A stretch of DNA of 64,000 bases from JANQFV01 sp964468185 (GCA_964468185.1 CAYXTR010000003.1:62001-126000), one strand, 5' to 3'; numbered from the stretch's first letter, positions 17,436-27,492 are shown. The notes: generated by a model from the sequence alone, not told the origin. Made by a program: numbers and translations.

Positions 17436-18436
17436 CGCCCGCGAGCCAGGTCGGGATTGTGGTGATCGGCCGCAACGAGGCGCCGCGCCTGCCGGCGTGC
17501 CTGGCCTCGGTGCGCGATCATCTCAAGACCACGGTCTATGTCGACTCGGGCTCCGTGGACGGGAGTGCCGACATCGCCGAACGGGCGGGTGTCACGACGA
17601 TCCGGCTCCAACAGGGTCCGTATACCGCGGCGCGTGGCCGGGAAGTCGGCTGGCGGGCACTGGCGCAGCGCTTCCCGCAACTGAAATACGTGCAGTTCAT
17701 CGATGGTGACTGCGTGCTGCTGCCGGGCTGGCTGGAGCGCGCGGTCGGCTTTCTGGACGAGCATGCCGACGTGGGTGTCGTGGTCGGTGCCTTGCGCGAG
17801 CGGCACGCGGAGCAGTCCACGCTGGTGCGACTCGTCAACGCCGACTGGGAACTGCCCACCGGTCCGACGGACGCCATCGGCGGGATCGCAATGGTCCGCG
17901 TGGCGGCCCTGCAGCAAGTCAACGGCTGGCGCATCGACTTGATCGCAGGTGAGGACCTAGACCTCGGCATACGGATAATCGGCACTGGCTGGCGTCTCGA
18001 GCGCCTACCGGAAGGAATGACGCTGCACGACATCGGAATCCAGTCCTGGACGGAACTTTGGAGGCGGTCGATCCGCTCGGGGTTCGTTTACGCACAGCTC
18101 TGTCATCTTCATGGAAAGGCTTCGCCACGTTGGGTGCGTCAACTGGTCAGCAGTTCGCTCTACGGGGGAGTCTTCCCTGTGTCTTTGGCGATGAGCCTGA
18201 TCTTGTGGTGGCCAGCCGCGTTTATCGTACTGGTGCTCTACATTCAGCTGATAGGACGAATGACATATCGTCGCCTCCAGAGGGGTGACCACTGGTCGTT
18301 TGCCTTGCTGTACAGTCTAACGCTTGTTATGCACAAACTCGCCGGTGTCATCGGCATGCTGAAGTTCATCTGGCAGCGAACTCTTGGCACACAGCCGAAA
18401 CTGATGGAGTACAAGTCAGCCACGGCAGAAAGCTGA
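17432..18436 (+). CDS. GT2-family glycosyltransferase with C-terminal membrane segments
   Basis: This 334-residue protein starts at ATG 17432, overlapping the SDR stop (ATGA). The GT-A core has VGIVVIGRNEAPRLPACL, VYVDSGSVDGS, the metal-binding QFIDGDCVL and later GEDLDLGIRI. Two hydrophobic stretches near the C-terminus (about 255-285 and 300-320) anchor it. This layout is seen in membrane-associated exopolysaccharide transferases related to ExoA. The sugar transferred is unknown. Bases 18437-18468 separate it from the acetyltransferase gene. Confidence 0.88.
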   Translation: MTPASQVGIVVIGRNEAPRLPACLASVRDHLKTTVYVDSGSVDGSADIAERAGVTTIRLQQGPYTAARGREVGWRALAQRFPQLKYVQFIDGDCVLLPGWLERAVGFLDEHADVGVVVGALRERHAEQSTLVRLVNADWELPTGPTDAIGGIAMVRVAALQQVNGWRIDLIAGEDLDLGIRIIGTGWRLERLPEGMTLHDIGIQSWTELWRRSIRSGFVYAQLCHLHGKASPRWVRQLVSSSLYGGVFPVSLAMSLILWWPAAFIVLVLYIQLIGRMTYRRLQRGDHWSFALLYSLTLVMHKLAGVIGMLKFIWQRTLGTQPKLMEYKSATAES

Positions 18437-18468
18437 GATGAAGGGAAGGGCCCGTGTACAGGTGACAG

Positions 18469-19218
18469 ATGGAGACGGCGTCTGCGTGCCTCGCGATAAT
18501 GTCTCCACTTTGCCCAGACAACGCGCACGCCAATTCGTGGATGAGGATAGTGTCACTGCCTGAACACAACCACAGCAGCCACGATGTCCTGCTGAGCACG
18601 GCCTCCGTGCTCGCGGATGTGCTCGCGCCCGTCGTGCAGCTTGCCAATCAGGTCGGGCACACCATCATGCGCCTGGTCCGGCTCGCACAACTGCGGGCCG
18701 TGACGCGTGGCACCGTTCCAGTGAACACCCAGTTCGATGGCCCCGTCCATACGGCCGGGCCGACGCGCCTGACACTCGGCGCACATTGCCGCCTCGGCCG
18801 CGATACGTTCCTCGAAACCGCCGGCACGGGACGCATCGAGATCGGCACCCACGTCCGGCTCAACATGGGCACCGTGCTGGTCGCCTATGACCGCATCAGG
18901 ATCGGCGACGATTGCCTGATCGGCGAATACGTCAGCATCCGCGACGCCAATCACGGCACCGCGGTGGGACAACCCATGCGCCTGCAACCACACACCGCCC
19001 GCCCCATCGTAATCGGCAACGACGTCTGGGTCGCCCGCGGTGCCATCATCCTGGGCGGCGTCACTGTCGGTGACGGGGCTGTCGTGGCGGCCAACAGCGT
19101 CGTTACCAAGGACGTGCCCGCCATGACGATCGTGGGCGGCGTCCCGGCCCGCGTCATTCGCCGACGCGATGACGAGGAGAAGGTACACGAGACCGGCAAT
19201 GTGGAGAACCTGAAATGA
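18469..19218 (+). CDS. Left-handed beta-helix acyltransferase (WbbJ/maltose-acetyltransferase type)
   Basis: This protein of up to 249 residues ends in hexapeptide repeats (GRIEIGTHVRLNMGTVLVAY, IGDDCLIGEYVSI) and the family signature IVIGNDVWVARGAIILGGVT. The catalytic His is in DANHGT. It probably acetylates a sugar hydroxyl of the glycan, using acetyl-CoA. The start is uncertain: ATG codons at 18469, 18499 and 18541 are all possible, and none has a strong ribosome-binding site (AGGTGA lies three bases before 18469). The last four bases overlap the next glycosyltransferase. Confidence 0.84.
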   Translation: METASACLAIMSPLCPDNAHANSWMRIVSLPEHNHSSHDVLLSTASVLADVLAPVVQLANQVGHTIMRLVRLAQLRAVTRGTVPVNTQFDGPVHTAGPTRLTLGAHCRLGRDTFLETAGTGRIEIGTHVRLNMGTVLVAYDRIRIGDDCLIGEYVSIRDANHGTAVGQPMRLQPHTARPIVIGNDVWVARGAIILGGVTVGDGAVVAANSVVTKDVPAMTIVGGVPARVIRRRDDEEKVHETGNVENLK

Positions 19219-20480
19219 CGCGTAGGGTCCTCTACGTTGCAAGCCAGTTGCCGACGCTGTCGGAGACCTTTGTCTACAACGAGCTACTCGCATTGCGCGC
19301 AGCGGGCGTGACTGTGCATGCTGCGTCCGTACGACCGCCGGAGCGGGGCCTCGGCGACGCTGAGCTGGACGCGCTGGCCGATGACGCCATACCGGTCTAC
19401 GGCGGCGGAGCCGTCCACATGCTTTGGGACGCACTCAGCGAACTGATTGCCCGGCCGACGACGTCTGTCGCGACGGCGGCACTCGCGCTACGCGACGCGG
19501 CATGCTCTGGCGACGTCCGCGGGCTGCGCCGACTCAAGGTCTGTTGGCAATTGCTGGCAGGTCTCGCGCTCGCGCGGCGGGTGCGGCCGCGGGGCATTGG
19601 TCATATCCACGCCCATATGGCGCATGTGCCGACCACCATCGCCATGTACGCCGCGCGACAACTGGGCGTGCCCTTCAGCTTCACCGGGCACGCCAACGAC
19701 CTGTTCCCGCAACGCGCCCTGCTATCGGAGAAATTGAACCGGGCTGCCTTCGTCGCATGCATCAGCGCTTGGCATCGCCGGTTCTATCAGGACATTGCCA
19801 ACGTGCCGGATGAGCGGTTACCGATCGTGCGCTGCGGGGTCGCGATCCCACCGGCGACGACGCCCGCTTCCCGCGCGGCCCCGCACATCCTCTCAGTCGG
19901 CCGCCTGATCCCGAAGAAGGGCTTTGACGTCTTGCTGCGAGCGCTGGCACGCCTGCGCGAGGACGGACTGCGCGTTTCGTGCACAATCATCGGCGGTGGA
20001 CCACAGGCCGACGAGCTTCATGAGCTGGTCAACGCGCTGCAACTCGGCGACTGCGTCGAGCTCGCCGGGCCTCGCTCCAACGCCGAAGTGCGAGCCGCGG
20101 TGCAGCAAACCGACCTGTTTGTACTTCCCTGTCGCGTAGCAAACTCCGGCGATCGCGACGGGATCCCCGTCGTGCTCATGGAAGCGATGGCCGCCGGCGT
20201 GTGTGTCGTCAGCGGAGACCTCGTCACGATTCGCGAGCTGGTCCATGACGGCGACACCGGCGTGATGGTGCCGCCGGGCGAAGTCGACGGACTGGTTGCG
20301 GCTTTGCGCGATCTCATACAGGACGCAGCACTACGTGAGCAATTGGCCGCTGCAGGAAGAGCGTGGGTAACCCAGGAATTCTCGCGCACTGCTAACGTCG
20401 AGCGTCTGCTGGCAGCCCTTGCAGGCGCGGCGCCCGTGCCAGAGCGCAACAGCGCACGGCCGGAGCCGCAACAGGCGTGA
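19215..20480 (+). CDS. GT4-family glycosyltransferase, exopolysaccharide type
   Basis: This 421-residue GT-B enzyme begins VLYVASQLPTLSETFVYNEL, a form typical of colanic-acid-type transferases (WcaL/AmsK), and has HIHAHMAHVPT in the acceptor domain. The donor domain has SVGRLIPKKGFDVLLRAL and the late DGIPVVLMEAMAAG segment. It overlaps the acetyltransferase gene by ATGA and is followed by the next transferase after 16 bases. It should add one residue of the repeat unit in the cytoplasm. Confidence 0.9.
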   Translation: MTRRVLYVASQLPTLSETFVYNELLALRAAGVTVHAASVRPPERGLGDAELDALADDAIPVYGGGAVHMLWDALSELIARPTTSVATAALALRDAACSGDVRGLRRLKVCWQLLAGLALARRVRPRGIGHIHAHMAHVPTTIAMYAARQLGVPFSFTGHANDLFPQRALLSEKLNRAAFVACISAWHRRFYQDIANVPDERLPIVRCGVAIPPATTPASRAAPHILSVGRLIPKKGFDVLLRALARLREDGLRVSCTIIGGGPQADELHELVNALQLGDCVELAGPRSNAEVRAAVQQTDLFVLPCRVANSGDRDGIPVVLMEAMAAGVCVVSGDLVTIRELVHDGDTGVMVPPGEVDGLVAALRDLIQDAALREQLAAAGRAWVTQEFSRTANVERLLAALAGAAPVPERNSARPEPQQA

Positions 20481-20496
20481 TATGGAGTAATCGACC

Positions 20497-21411
20497 GTGA
20501 CCGACCCACCCCGCTATCTTGTGATCTCACCGGTGCGTGATGAAGCCGAATTTCTCCAGCACACCATCGACTCGATGGTCAACCAAACCACGCGACCGAC
20601 GATCTGGCTGATTGTCGACGATGGCTCAACCGACGCGACGCCTGAGATCGTCCGACGGGCGGCGGAACAGCACGAGTGGATTCGGCTGTATCAGCGGACG
20701 GATCGCGGTGTGCGCAAGGTCGGCGGCGGCGTCGTCGACGCGTTCAACGAGGGGCTTGCTCAATTCAAGCTCGACGACTTCGACTTCGTCTGCAAGCTCG
20801 ACGGTGACCTCGAGCTGGGCCCCACGTATTTCGAGCAGCTCTTCGAGAAGTTTGCGAGTAATCCACGCCTGGGCAGTGCCAGCGGCAAGTGCTGGCTCGT
20901 GACGGACCACGGACTGCAACTCGAGCGCACGAACGATCAGTTCTCGCTCGGGGCCGCCAAGTGCTATCGGACGGCGTGCTTTCGTGAGATCGGCGGCTTT
21001 GTCAGTGAAGTGATGTGGGACGGTATCGATTGCCACCGCTGCCGTATGCTGGGCTGGGACGTCCGCAGTTTTCATGACGACGCGCTGCTCATCAAGCACC
21101 TGCGGCGGATGGGCTCGTCGTTTCGCAGTATCTATCACGGCCGGCTGCGCTGGGGCTATGGCCAATACTTCATGGGGACGCATCCGCTGTATGCGCTCGC
21201 TATCGCCGGCTACCGCATGTTGGAGCGTCCCTGGCTTGTCGGCGGACTGATGATCCTGGCCGGCTACTTTCGCGGCTACTTGCTGCGGCAGCGACGCTAT
21301 GAAGATGTGGAGTTTCGGCGGTATCTGCGGCGTTGGCAGCTCGCGCGCTTGCGACTTTGGAGCAAACCGCAACCAGCGCCGTCTATCGCTGCAATGGAGG
21401 CAACGAATTGA
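20497..21411 (+). CDS. GT2-family glycosyltransferase
   Basis: This 304-residue GT-A protein has YLVISPVRDEAEFLQHTIDS, LIVDDGSTDATPEI and the metal-binding LDGDLELG, then GAAKCYRTACFREIGGF. It ends with a hydrophobic stretch near 245-265 (PWLVGGLMILAGYFRG) that suggests membrane attachment. The start is GTG 20497 with GGAG at 20484-20487. The next gene starts inside its stop codon region. The sugar is unknown. Confidence 0.9.
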   Translation: MTDPPRYLVISPVRDEAEFLQHTIDSMVNQTTRPTIWLIVDDGSTDATPEIVRRAAEQHEWIRLYQRTDRGVRKVGGGVVDAFNEGLAQFKLDDFDFVCKLDGDLELGPTYFEQLFEKFASNPRLGSASGKCWLVTDHGLQLERTNDQFSLGAAKCYRTACFREIGGFVSEVMWDGIDCHRCRMLGWDVRSFHDDALLIKHLRRMGSSFRSIYHGRLRWGYGQYFMGTHPLYALAIAGYRMLERPWLVGGLMILAGYFRGYLLRQRRYEDVEFRRYLRRWQLARLRLWSKPQPAPSIAAMEATN

Positions 21412-22589
21412 GCACGGCGTATTCAACGGGTACCGCCCAGGCAGTTGCACAGCCAGTCACACGGCCTCGCATTGTCGGCACGGCGTTCGGCGATCCGCTC
21501 GCACCGATGACGTTCTCGGGCGTATCGCGCAACCTGTTCATGTCGCTCGATGAGATGGACGCGCTGGCAGGTGTTGTGAGCGCCCGTCAACTGCGTTGGC
21601 ACGACGTCTTCCGTGGCGCGCTTATACCGTCACGCCGCTTGCGCTGGTGGCGCACGCGGGTTTCGCAACGATGGTTGTGGAGTCCTCGCGGCATCGAACT
21701 GCTCTCGAGGCGTTTCGAAGAGTGCCTTCAACGCTTTCCGGATGCCACCGATCTTATTCAGGTTGCAACACACATACTTCCGGCCTGTAATCATCTACGC
21801 CACTACTGCATGACGGACATGACGATCGCCCAGGCTCTGGAAGCCGGCCAGTTTCTCGGTGGGATGACCGCAGCAGAGTTCGCCAAGGCCATCCCACTGC
21901 AACAGGAGATGTTCGCACGCTGCGACGGCATCCTGACAGTCTCTGAATGGGCCCGCCGTAGTATTGTCGAAGACTATGGCCAGCCGGCGGCAAAGGTGCA
22001 TACCATCGGTCTCGGGGCCAGCATCGATCCGATCGAACCAGCGATAGACAAGTATGAGAGTCAGAACATCCTCTTCGTCGGACGCGACTGGACGCGCAAA
22101 GGAGGTCCATTGCTCGTGGAGGCCTTTCGCAAGGTGCGCAAGGTGCTGCCCCAAGCCACCTTGACAATCATCGGCGTGACACCCGATGTATACGGATCGG
22201 GCATCAATGTAGTAGGTCCGCTCAGACGTGGCGTACCCTCCGAGTTCCAACGCCTGCGCGAGGCTTATCAGCGCGCGCAAGTGTTCGCCATGCTCTCTGT
22301 TTTTGAACCATTTGGAATCGTGTTTTTGGAGGCCCAGCTCACGCGCACCCCGGTCGTGGCGCTGGCGGGCCAGAGTCGTAACGAGGCCCTGTGCGACGGC
22401 GAAACGGGCCTCATTGTCCAAAAGCACAATCCAAACGCGGTGGCGGAAGCGCTCATCAGCATTCTCCGTGACCCAGCGCGCAGCCAGCGCATGGGAGAAC
22501 GAGGCCGGGAGTTTGTTCAGTCGCGCTATACCTGGCCACTGGTGGCAACGCGCGTGCTGGACTGCATTGGTAAGACGCGAGATGACTGA
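21408..22589 (+). CDS. GT4-family glycosyltransferase
   Basis: This 393-residue GT-B enzyme has a recognisable donor domain: NILFVGRDWTRKGGPLLVEA, AMLSVFEPFGIVFLEAQLTR and GLIVQKHNPNAVAEAL. The acceptor half is less typical, with CDGILTVSEWARRSIVEDYG. The start is probably TTG 21408, overlapping the previous stop, with GGAGG at 21396-21400 seven bases upstream. The frame stays open to 21333, but that part lies inside the previous gene. It overlaps the next transferase by eight bases. Confidence 0.87.
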   Translation: MSTAYSTGTAQAVAQPVTRPRIVGTAFGDPLAPMTFSGVSRNLFMSLDEMDALAGVVSARQLRWHDVFRGALIPSRRLRWWRTRVSQRWLWSPRGIELLSRRFEECLQRFPDATDLIQVATHILPACNHLRHYCMTDMTIAQALEAGQFLGGMTAAEFAKAIPLQQEMFARCDGILTVSEWARRSIVEDYGQPAAKVHTIGLGASIDPIEPAIDKYESQNILFVGRDWTRKGGPLLVEAFRKVRKVLPQATLTIIGVTPDVYGSGINVVGPLRRGVPSEFQRLREAYQRAQVFAMLSVFEPFGIVFLEAQLTRTPVVALAGQSRNEALCDGETGLIVQKHNPNAVAEALISILRDPARSQRMGERGREFVQSRYTWPLVATRVLDCIGKTRDD

Positions 22590-23889
22590 ATTGGGCACCA
22601 TGCTGGAGTCATCCCAAGACCAGATCGTTGCACCGACCGCAGCCACACTTGGTCGGCTTCGCGTGCTGTTGCTCGCGTATCAATGCAACCCACACAACAC
22701 ATCGGAGCCGCGGGTCGGCTTCGAATGGGCCCGGCACCTTCAACATCTCGTCGATCTGACGGTGCTGACGCATGAGCGCAACGCGAGCGCGATCACTACG
22801 AACGGGGAATTGAAGTGTCGCGTCGTGTACGTGCCGGCCGAACGCCTCTCGCGCCCCATCTGGCGGGTCAACGAAAAGCTGTTCGGCGCCACTCACGTGC
22901 AGCCCAAGATGCTGCTGGGGTCGCTGGACTACCTCGCCTACGAGTATCTGGCTGGCAGGCTGATGGGACCGAACCACATCCGGCGCGACTTCGACCTTGT
23001 GCACCGCGTCTCGCCTAAGTGCCTCTGGTGGCCGAGTTTCTCAGTGCCGCCGGAAATGCCGTACGTCATCGGTCCGCTCAACAGTGGCATGGATTGGCCT
23101 CCGGCTCTGCACACCGCTTACGGATCGAGATTGGATCCGTGGGTGAATCGTGCGCGCCGGGCGGCGTACTCGATTGCTGTAGCGCGGCTCAGCCCCTGGC
23201 GGCGCCTGCTCATTGGCAATCGGGTCTGTCAATTCACGCTCCCTGGCAAGCTGCGCTCGCAGTCGGCGGTGGTCATGGAGACAGCGTTTGACGATGCGCC
23301 GCACCTGCCGCCACGCGTGCCGCGATCTGGGCCGCTGCGACTCCTGTTCGTCGGCCGTCTGATCCCGCTAAAGGGCGTCGACCTGCTACTGCGAGCGGTT
23401 GCGGCTTGTACCGACTTGGATATGCATCTCACCGTCGTCGGCGCGGGGCCGCAGCGCGCGCAGTTGGAGTCTCTGTCTGGACGGCTGCAACTTGCACACA
23501 TGGTGACGTTCACCGGTCCCCTCCCCCGAGACGAGGTCAAGAAGCGCTACCGGCAATCGGACGTGATGGTCTTTCCAAGCCTGCGCGAGTCGGGCGGCAA
23601 TGTCGTGTATGAAGCTCTCGCGTCGGAATTGCCCGTAATTGCCGTCGATCACGGCGGGCCGGCCGAGCTCGTCACTCCGGCTTGCGGCATACTGATTCCG
23701 CCCGGCGGCACGGATGAGATCGTGAGAGGATTGGCGAACGCAATCCACTCACTGGCTCACGACGAACCGCGCCGTGCCCGCATGGCCACCGCCGCGCGCG
23801 AGCACCTGTTAGCCCGCCACACGTGGCCGGCGCGGGCGCACGAAGTCCTGAACATCTACGCAGACGTCCTCGCCGCGCGCCGTCGCTAA
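22582..23889 (+). CDS. GT4-family glycosyltransferase
   Basis: This 435-residue GT-B enzyme has LRVLLLAYQCNPHNTSEPRV near the N-terminus (GT4 group including WcaI/Bme-like proteins), LLFVGRLIPLKGVDLLLRAV at the start of the donor domain and VFPSLRESGGNVVYEALASE near the end. It is the last gene of the continuous + strand exopolysaccharide block. ATG 22582 overlaps the previous gene by eight bases; ATG 22600 is an alternative. Only 18 bases separate its stop from the convergent PKD-protein gene, with no room for a classical terminator. Confidence 0.89.
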   Translation: MTELGTMLESSQDQIVAPTAATLGRLRVLLLAYQCNPHNTSEPRVGFEWARHLQHLVDLTVLTHERNASAITTNGELKCRVVYVPAERLSRPIWRVNEKLFGATHVQPKMLLGSLDYLAYEYLAGRLMGPNHIRRDFDLVHRVSPKCLWWPSFSVPPEMPYVIGPLNSGMDWPPALHTAYGSRLDPWVNRARRAAYSIAVARLSPWRRLLIGNRVCQFTLPGKLRSQSAVVMETAFDDAPHLPPRVPRSGPLRLLFVGRLIPLKGVDLLLRAVAACTDLDMHLTVVGAGPQRAQLESLSGRLQLAHMVTFTGPLPRDEVKKRYRQSDVMVFPSLRESGGNVVYEALASELPVIAVDHGGPAELVTPACGILIPPGGTDEIVRGLANAIHSLAHDEPRRARMATAAREHLLARHTWPARAHEVLNIYADVLAARRR

Positions 23890-23907
23890 CCCGTCATTTC
23901 CCCTCTG

Positions 23908-26900
23908 CTACTCCACGCGTTCGTACGCCCCGATGTCAGCCGCATCACCCTGCGGACGGTCGTTGCGTGCGTAATCTTCACGCACGACGCTGGTCGTGTC
24001 GGCCGTATCATGCGCGGCACCGCCGCCTGCCGGGCGCCAATCTCCACCCGCCTCATCGACGTACGGGCTGGTGTCAGTATCCGTGCTGCTGCCGTCTTCC
24101 CCCAGCGCCTGCCAGTCACCGAGCGTGTAATTCACCCAGGAACCGTGTAGGCCAGTGCGCGCAACGCGATCGAGCCCTGCCGCATAGAACAGATTGTGAT
24201 CCGACACGACACCCGTGAGTGCGGCAGGATCGACAACCCACAACCCGACACTCCAGCCGGACGTCGTGACGCTGTGCAGAATATTGTTCACAATCTGCAC
24301 ATTGCCGAAGTCATCACCGGTGACCTTCAGGGCCGCGTCATCATTAGGATTAATGATCGTATTGTGTGCGATCAGCACGTCGCGCGGCCCCGGATCGCCA
24401 AAGGCGGACCCGCTCTCCAACTCAATCTTGGCCTCGACCACATTGTTGATCACGCGAATGCGCTGCGTGGCCGCCTCGATCGAGATCCCGTTCTGGCTGC
24501 AATTCCAAATCGAGTTGCGCTCCACCAATACATCGCTGATCTCCTGGTGCACGCTGCCACGGTTTGGTCCGATGTGCACAGATAACCAGGTGCCCGAGTC
24601 AATCAGATTGTCAACGATAGTCACGTATCTGGACGGCCAGCCATTCGAGGTGAACTCAGCACAAACTCGCAGGTTGTGGCGTCCGCCCCCTGCGTCTGCA
24701 AGGCAATTGTTCGAATATACGACCTTTTGAATACTGTTACTGTAGATGTTGTGGTAGTTCTGCGTCTGATGAATACTGCACCCCATCAATGCAGCACAGC
24801 GCGTTTGCTGTATGTACACGCCCGCTCTACGGCAATCTGAAATGTCGCACTCTTGCAAGAACGTGTTCGTCGCGAACGAGGGCCCGAGCGCGCCGGCCCC
24901 AGTTTTTCTCGCGTTAATGCGCAGCATCAACGTGTTCGTGGCCCCTGCCTCCGTCTTGATCGCATCTGATCCCTCGCCACCCTCAACATCATAGTTGTGA
25001 ATCAGATGCAAATTCATGAATCGCCAATCGTCACGCGCCGTTGCGAAGATCGCACTGCCCAAGTCCGTCGACGCACGAACGACAGGTTTGTCGCCATGGC
25101 CGTAATCAGCAACGCTCACAGGTCCTTCGCACGCGGCGATTAGCGGTGCATTACATATCCACTCATCACCACGCTTCAGCAGTATGCGGCAGTTGGAGCC
25201 CATGACTGCGAAGGCCTGCGTGAGCGTCTCGAAGGGCTCTTCTTCCGACAAACCGTCGTTGTCATCATCGCCCTCGGAACTCGAGACGTAGTACGTCGTG
25301 CCGGAGAACGGCAGCACTTCAATCTCCTGCACGTACTCGTGTACGTCGCCGGTCGTGTCCGTGACCCTCAGCACCACAGAATACGTTCCGGGCTGCTCGT
25401 AGACGTGCGCCGCCACGAAGCCCGTCGCTTCGTTCTTGCTGAGACCGGTGGTGTTCCACACGGCGGACGGATCGTCTCCGAAGTTCCATTCGTAGTAATA
25501 CGCGCCGAAGTCCCCGTCGCCCGGCTGGACGACACCGCTGTCCCACGCCGGCGTCGCCGTATCGACCGCATCGAAGAACACCGCCAGCGGAGCAACGCCG
25601 GTGGTGCGGCTGGCCGTGGTCATCGTCGCTTCAACCACCGTCAGCGCTGCGCTACGCTCGGTATTGCCGTCACCGTTGGTCTCGTTCGTGAACGTGATGT
25701 GCGGGTCGCTGTACTCGCCCGCGGGGAGCTCGGTCGCCGCATCATTCGGCGTTACCACCACCGTCACACTTTCGCCCGCCCCCAGCACGCCGGACGTCTG
25801 CGAAAGCGACACCCAGGGCTGCGTCTTCGCCGCCGACCACGCCAATGGCTCGTCGCCCGTGTTGTGCACCGCATACGACTTGTACGCGGGCACAAACGGT
25901 CCGCCCACCGTCCCGCTGCTGATGAAGTCGCTCGGCGGCGTCACGGCCAGCGCGGCCCCATCCGTGATCGTGATCGTGACATTATCACTATCCGTCAGGT
26001 CATCATTATCGCGCACAATCAGCGTGAGCACGTGCTCGCCAACGGGCAACGCAACCTCCGCCTGCGGGTTGCCACCATCTGCCAGCACCGTGTCGCCCGA
26101 CATCCAGAGATATTGGACGATCTCGCCATCGGCGTCGTAGCTGTTGCTGCCATCGAGCGTGACATTCTCATTCCCGCTCCGATCGCCATCGGGCAACACC
26201 AGGTCATCACCAGCGTTCGCAACGGGCGGCAGCAAGGGCGCGCTCGGCACGATCGTGATCGTGACACTATCGTCAGCCGGATTCTGCCCATCCGTCACGG
26301 TGAGCAGGAAGACCAGCGTGGTGGGTTCGTCCACGGCGGGCGCCTCGAACGTGGGCGCGACGGCATGCGGGTCCGATAGCGTGACCGCCGGCCCCAACGT
26401 CTGGGCCCACGTGTACATCAGGCCGAGGTCGCCGCCCGATCGGCTGCCGGAGCCATCGAGCGTGACGACTGTGCCGGGCGATACGGTCTGATCTCCGCCG
26501 GCGTTGGCGACGACTGCCGCAGTCTGGTCACCCTGCACAACGCGCACCTCCTGCTCGGCGCAATCGATGCTCATCGTGGCCAGCACAAGCGTGAGCGTCG
26601 CGACGTATGACCCTGCTTGTTGATAAGTGTGCATCACGTCCCAGCCTTCGGCCGACTCCCCGTCGCCAAACTGCCATTGCAATGCATAGTCGATCGGCAG
26701 GTCGGGGATGGGGGCGAGAGTATTGGCGGAGAAAGCGACGGTCATCGGCGCCGCACCGGCCGCGTCCTGCGGGTCGGTATCGATCACAAACGTCGGCAGG
26801 ACATAGACTTCCTTCACTGCGGTCGCGGTGGCGCCGTACGTGTCGGTAACGGTCAGTGCGACGGTGCGGACGCCGGGCTCGGCAAACGTGTGATACAGGA

Positions 26901-27228
26901 TGGGACCGCTCCCGAAGCTTCCGTCATCGAACTGCCAACTGTACGTATCGATAGGCCCCGCCCCGCCGCTACTGCCCGCCGTGGTGAGCCCGACCGATAG
27001 CGGTGCCACGCCCACGCTCGGATTGGCCTGGATCACCGCCGAGGGCTGCCCGATCGGAACCTCTTCCGTTTCAGAGGCGACGACTGGTTCGACGCCGTCG
27101 TCCTGCAACGAGCCAACGGGTACGTCCGATATTGCGCCCGCCGGGTCCGCCCCACAGCCGCCCGAAAGGACGAACGCGGTGACGAACACGGGCAGGATGA
27201 TAGCGGCGCGGATGGCGTGTTGGAGCAC
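23908..27228 (-). CDS. Large surface lipoprotein with PKD domains and parallel beta-helix
   Basis: This 1106-residue protein has a lipoprotein-like signal, AAIILPVFVTAFVLSGGC, then PKD/Ig-type domains at about 70-140 (TYSWQFDDGSFGSG), 148-240 (LQWQFGDGES), 240-325 (VTLDGSGSRSGGDLGLMYTW) and 331-420 (VTLDGSNSYDADGEIVQYLW). A BACON-like domain lies at 424-540 and another PKD at 541-640 (YYYEWNFGDD). From about 645 to the end is a right-handed beta-helix starting TYYVSSSEGDDDNDGLSEEE, with repeated VxxNxI rungs and a final ADIGAYERVE. Such proteins bind or cleave polysaccharide at the cell surface. The start is GTG 27228, with GGAGGA six bases upstream; the frame is open further but without a signal sequence. 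It is divergent from the TPR gene. Confidence 0.85.
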   Translation of the reverse strand: MLQHAIRAAIILPVFVTAFVLSGGCGADPAGAISDVPVGSLQDDGVEPVVASETEEVPIGQPSAVIQANPSVGVAPLSVGLTTAGSSGGAGPIDTYSWQFDDGSFGSGPILYHTFAEPGVRTVALTVTDTYGATATAVKEVYVLPTFVIDTDPQDAAGAAPMTVAFSANTLAPIPDLPIDYALQWQFGDGESAEGWDVMHTYQQAGSYVATLTLVLATMSIDCAEQEVRVVQGDQTAAVVANAGGDQTVSPGTVVTLDGSGSRSGGDLGLMYTWAQTLGPAVTLSDPHAVAPTFEAPAVDEPTTLVFLLTVTDGQNPADDSVTITIVPSAPLLPPVANAGDDLVLPDGDRSGNENVTLDGSNSYDADGEIVQYLWMSGDTVLADGGNPQAEVALPVGEHVLTLIVRDNDDLTDSDNVTITITDGAALAVTPPSDFISSGTVGGPFVPAYKSYAVHNTGDEPLAWSAAKTQPWVSLSQTSGVLGAGESVTVVVTPNDAATELPAGEYSDPHITFTNETNGDGNTERSAALTVVEATMTTASRTTGVAPLAVFFDAVDTATPAWDSGVVQPGDGDFGAYYYEWNFGDDPSAVWNTTGLSKNEATGFVAAHVYEQPGTYSVVLRVTDTTGDVHEYVQEIEVLPFSGTTYYVSSSEGDDDNDGLSEEEPFETLTQAFAVMGSNCRILLKRGDEWICNAPLIAACEGPVSVADYGHGDKPVVRASTDLGSAIFATARDDWRFMNLHLIHNYDVEGGEGSDAIKTEAGATNTLMLRINARKTGAGALGPSFATNTFLQECDISDCRRAGVYIQQTRCAALMGCSIHQTQNYHNIYSNSIQKVVYSNNCLADAGGGRHNLRVCAEFTSNGWPSRYVTIVDNLIDSGTWLSVHIGPNRGSVHQEISDVLVERNSIWNCSQNGISIEAATQRIRVINNVVEAKIELESGSAFGDPGPRDVLIAHNTIINPNDDAALKVTGDDFGNVQIVNNILHSVTTSGWSVGLWVVDPAALTGVVSDHNLFYAAGLDRVARTGLHGSWVNYTLGDWQALGEDGSSTDTDTSPYVDEAGGDWRPAGGGAAHDTADTTSVVREDYARNDRPQGDAADIGAYERVE

Positions 27229-27492
27229 GGCGTGTCCTCCCGCTGGAGCCACAAATACCCCCGTATACCATAAGGATGCAATTCTCTGTGAAACTGGGCA
27301 AAAGGGTCGCGAATTGGAAACACTTCCGATGGTTACCGTTATCAGGACCGGCTTCGGTTTGCCGCGCCGAGTGTTCGATAATCGATGCAGACCGCGACCT
27401 CGATCGCGACTGGCAGCGTCGAGGGGGCGGGGAGCGAATCGGATCGCAATATCAGGCTTAGGTCGCCCAACCAGAAAAAGTGGATTGACGCA
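27229..27492. promoter_or_regulatory. Divergent intergenic region between PKD lipoprotein and TPR genes
   Basis: These 264 bases separate the starts of two large divergent genes and must hold promoters for both. GGAGGA (read on the - strand, 27235-27240) serves the PKD gene. I see no convincing -35/-10 pair or operator. The + strand frame is open from 27385, but that part lacks features of a protein N-terminus. Confidence 0.35.

Noticed and set aside
25339..26379. Open + strand frame opposite the PKD lipoprotein
   Set aside because: Arg-rich composition and no start signal; the PKD repeats on the other strand are unmistakable.
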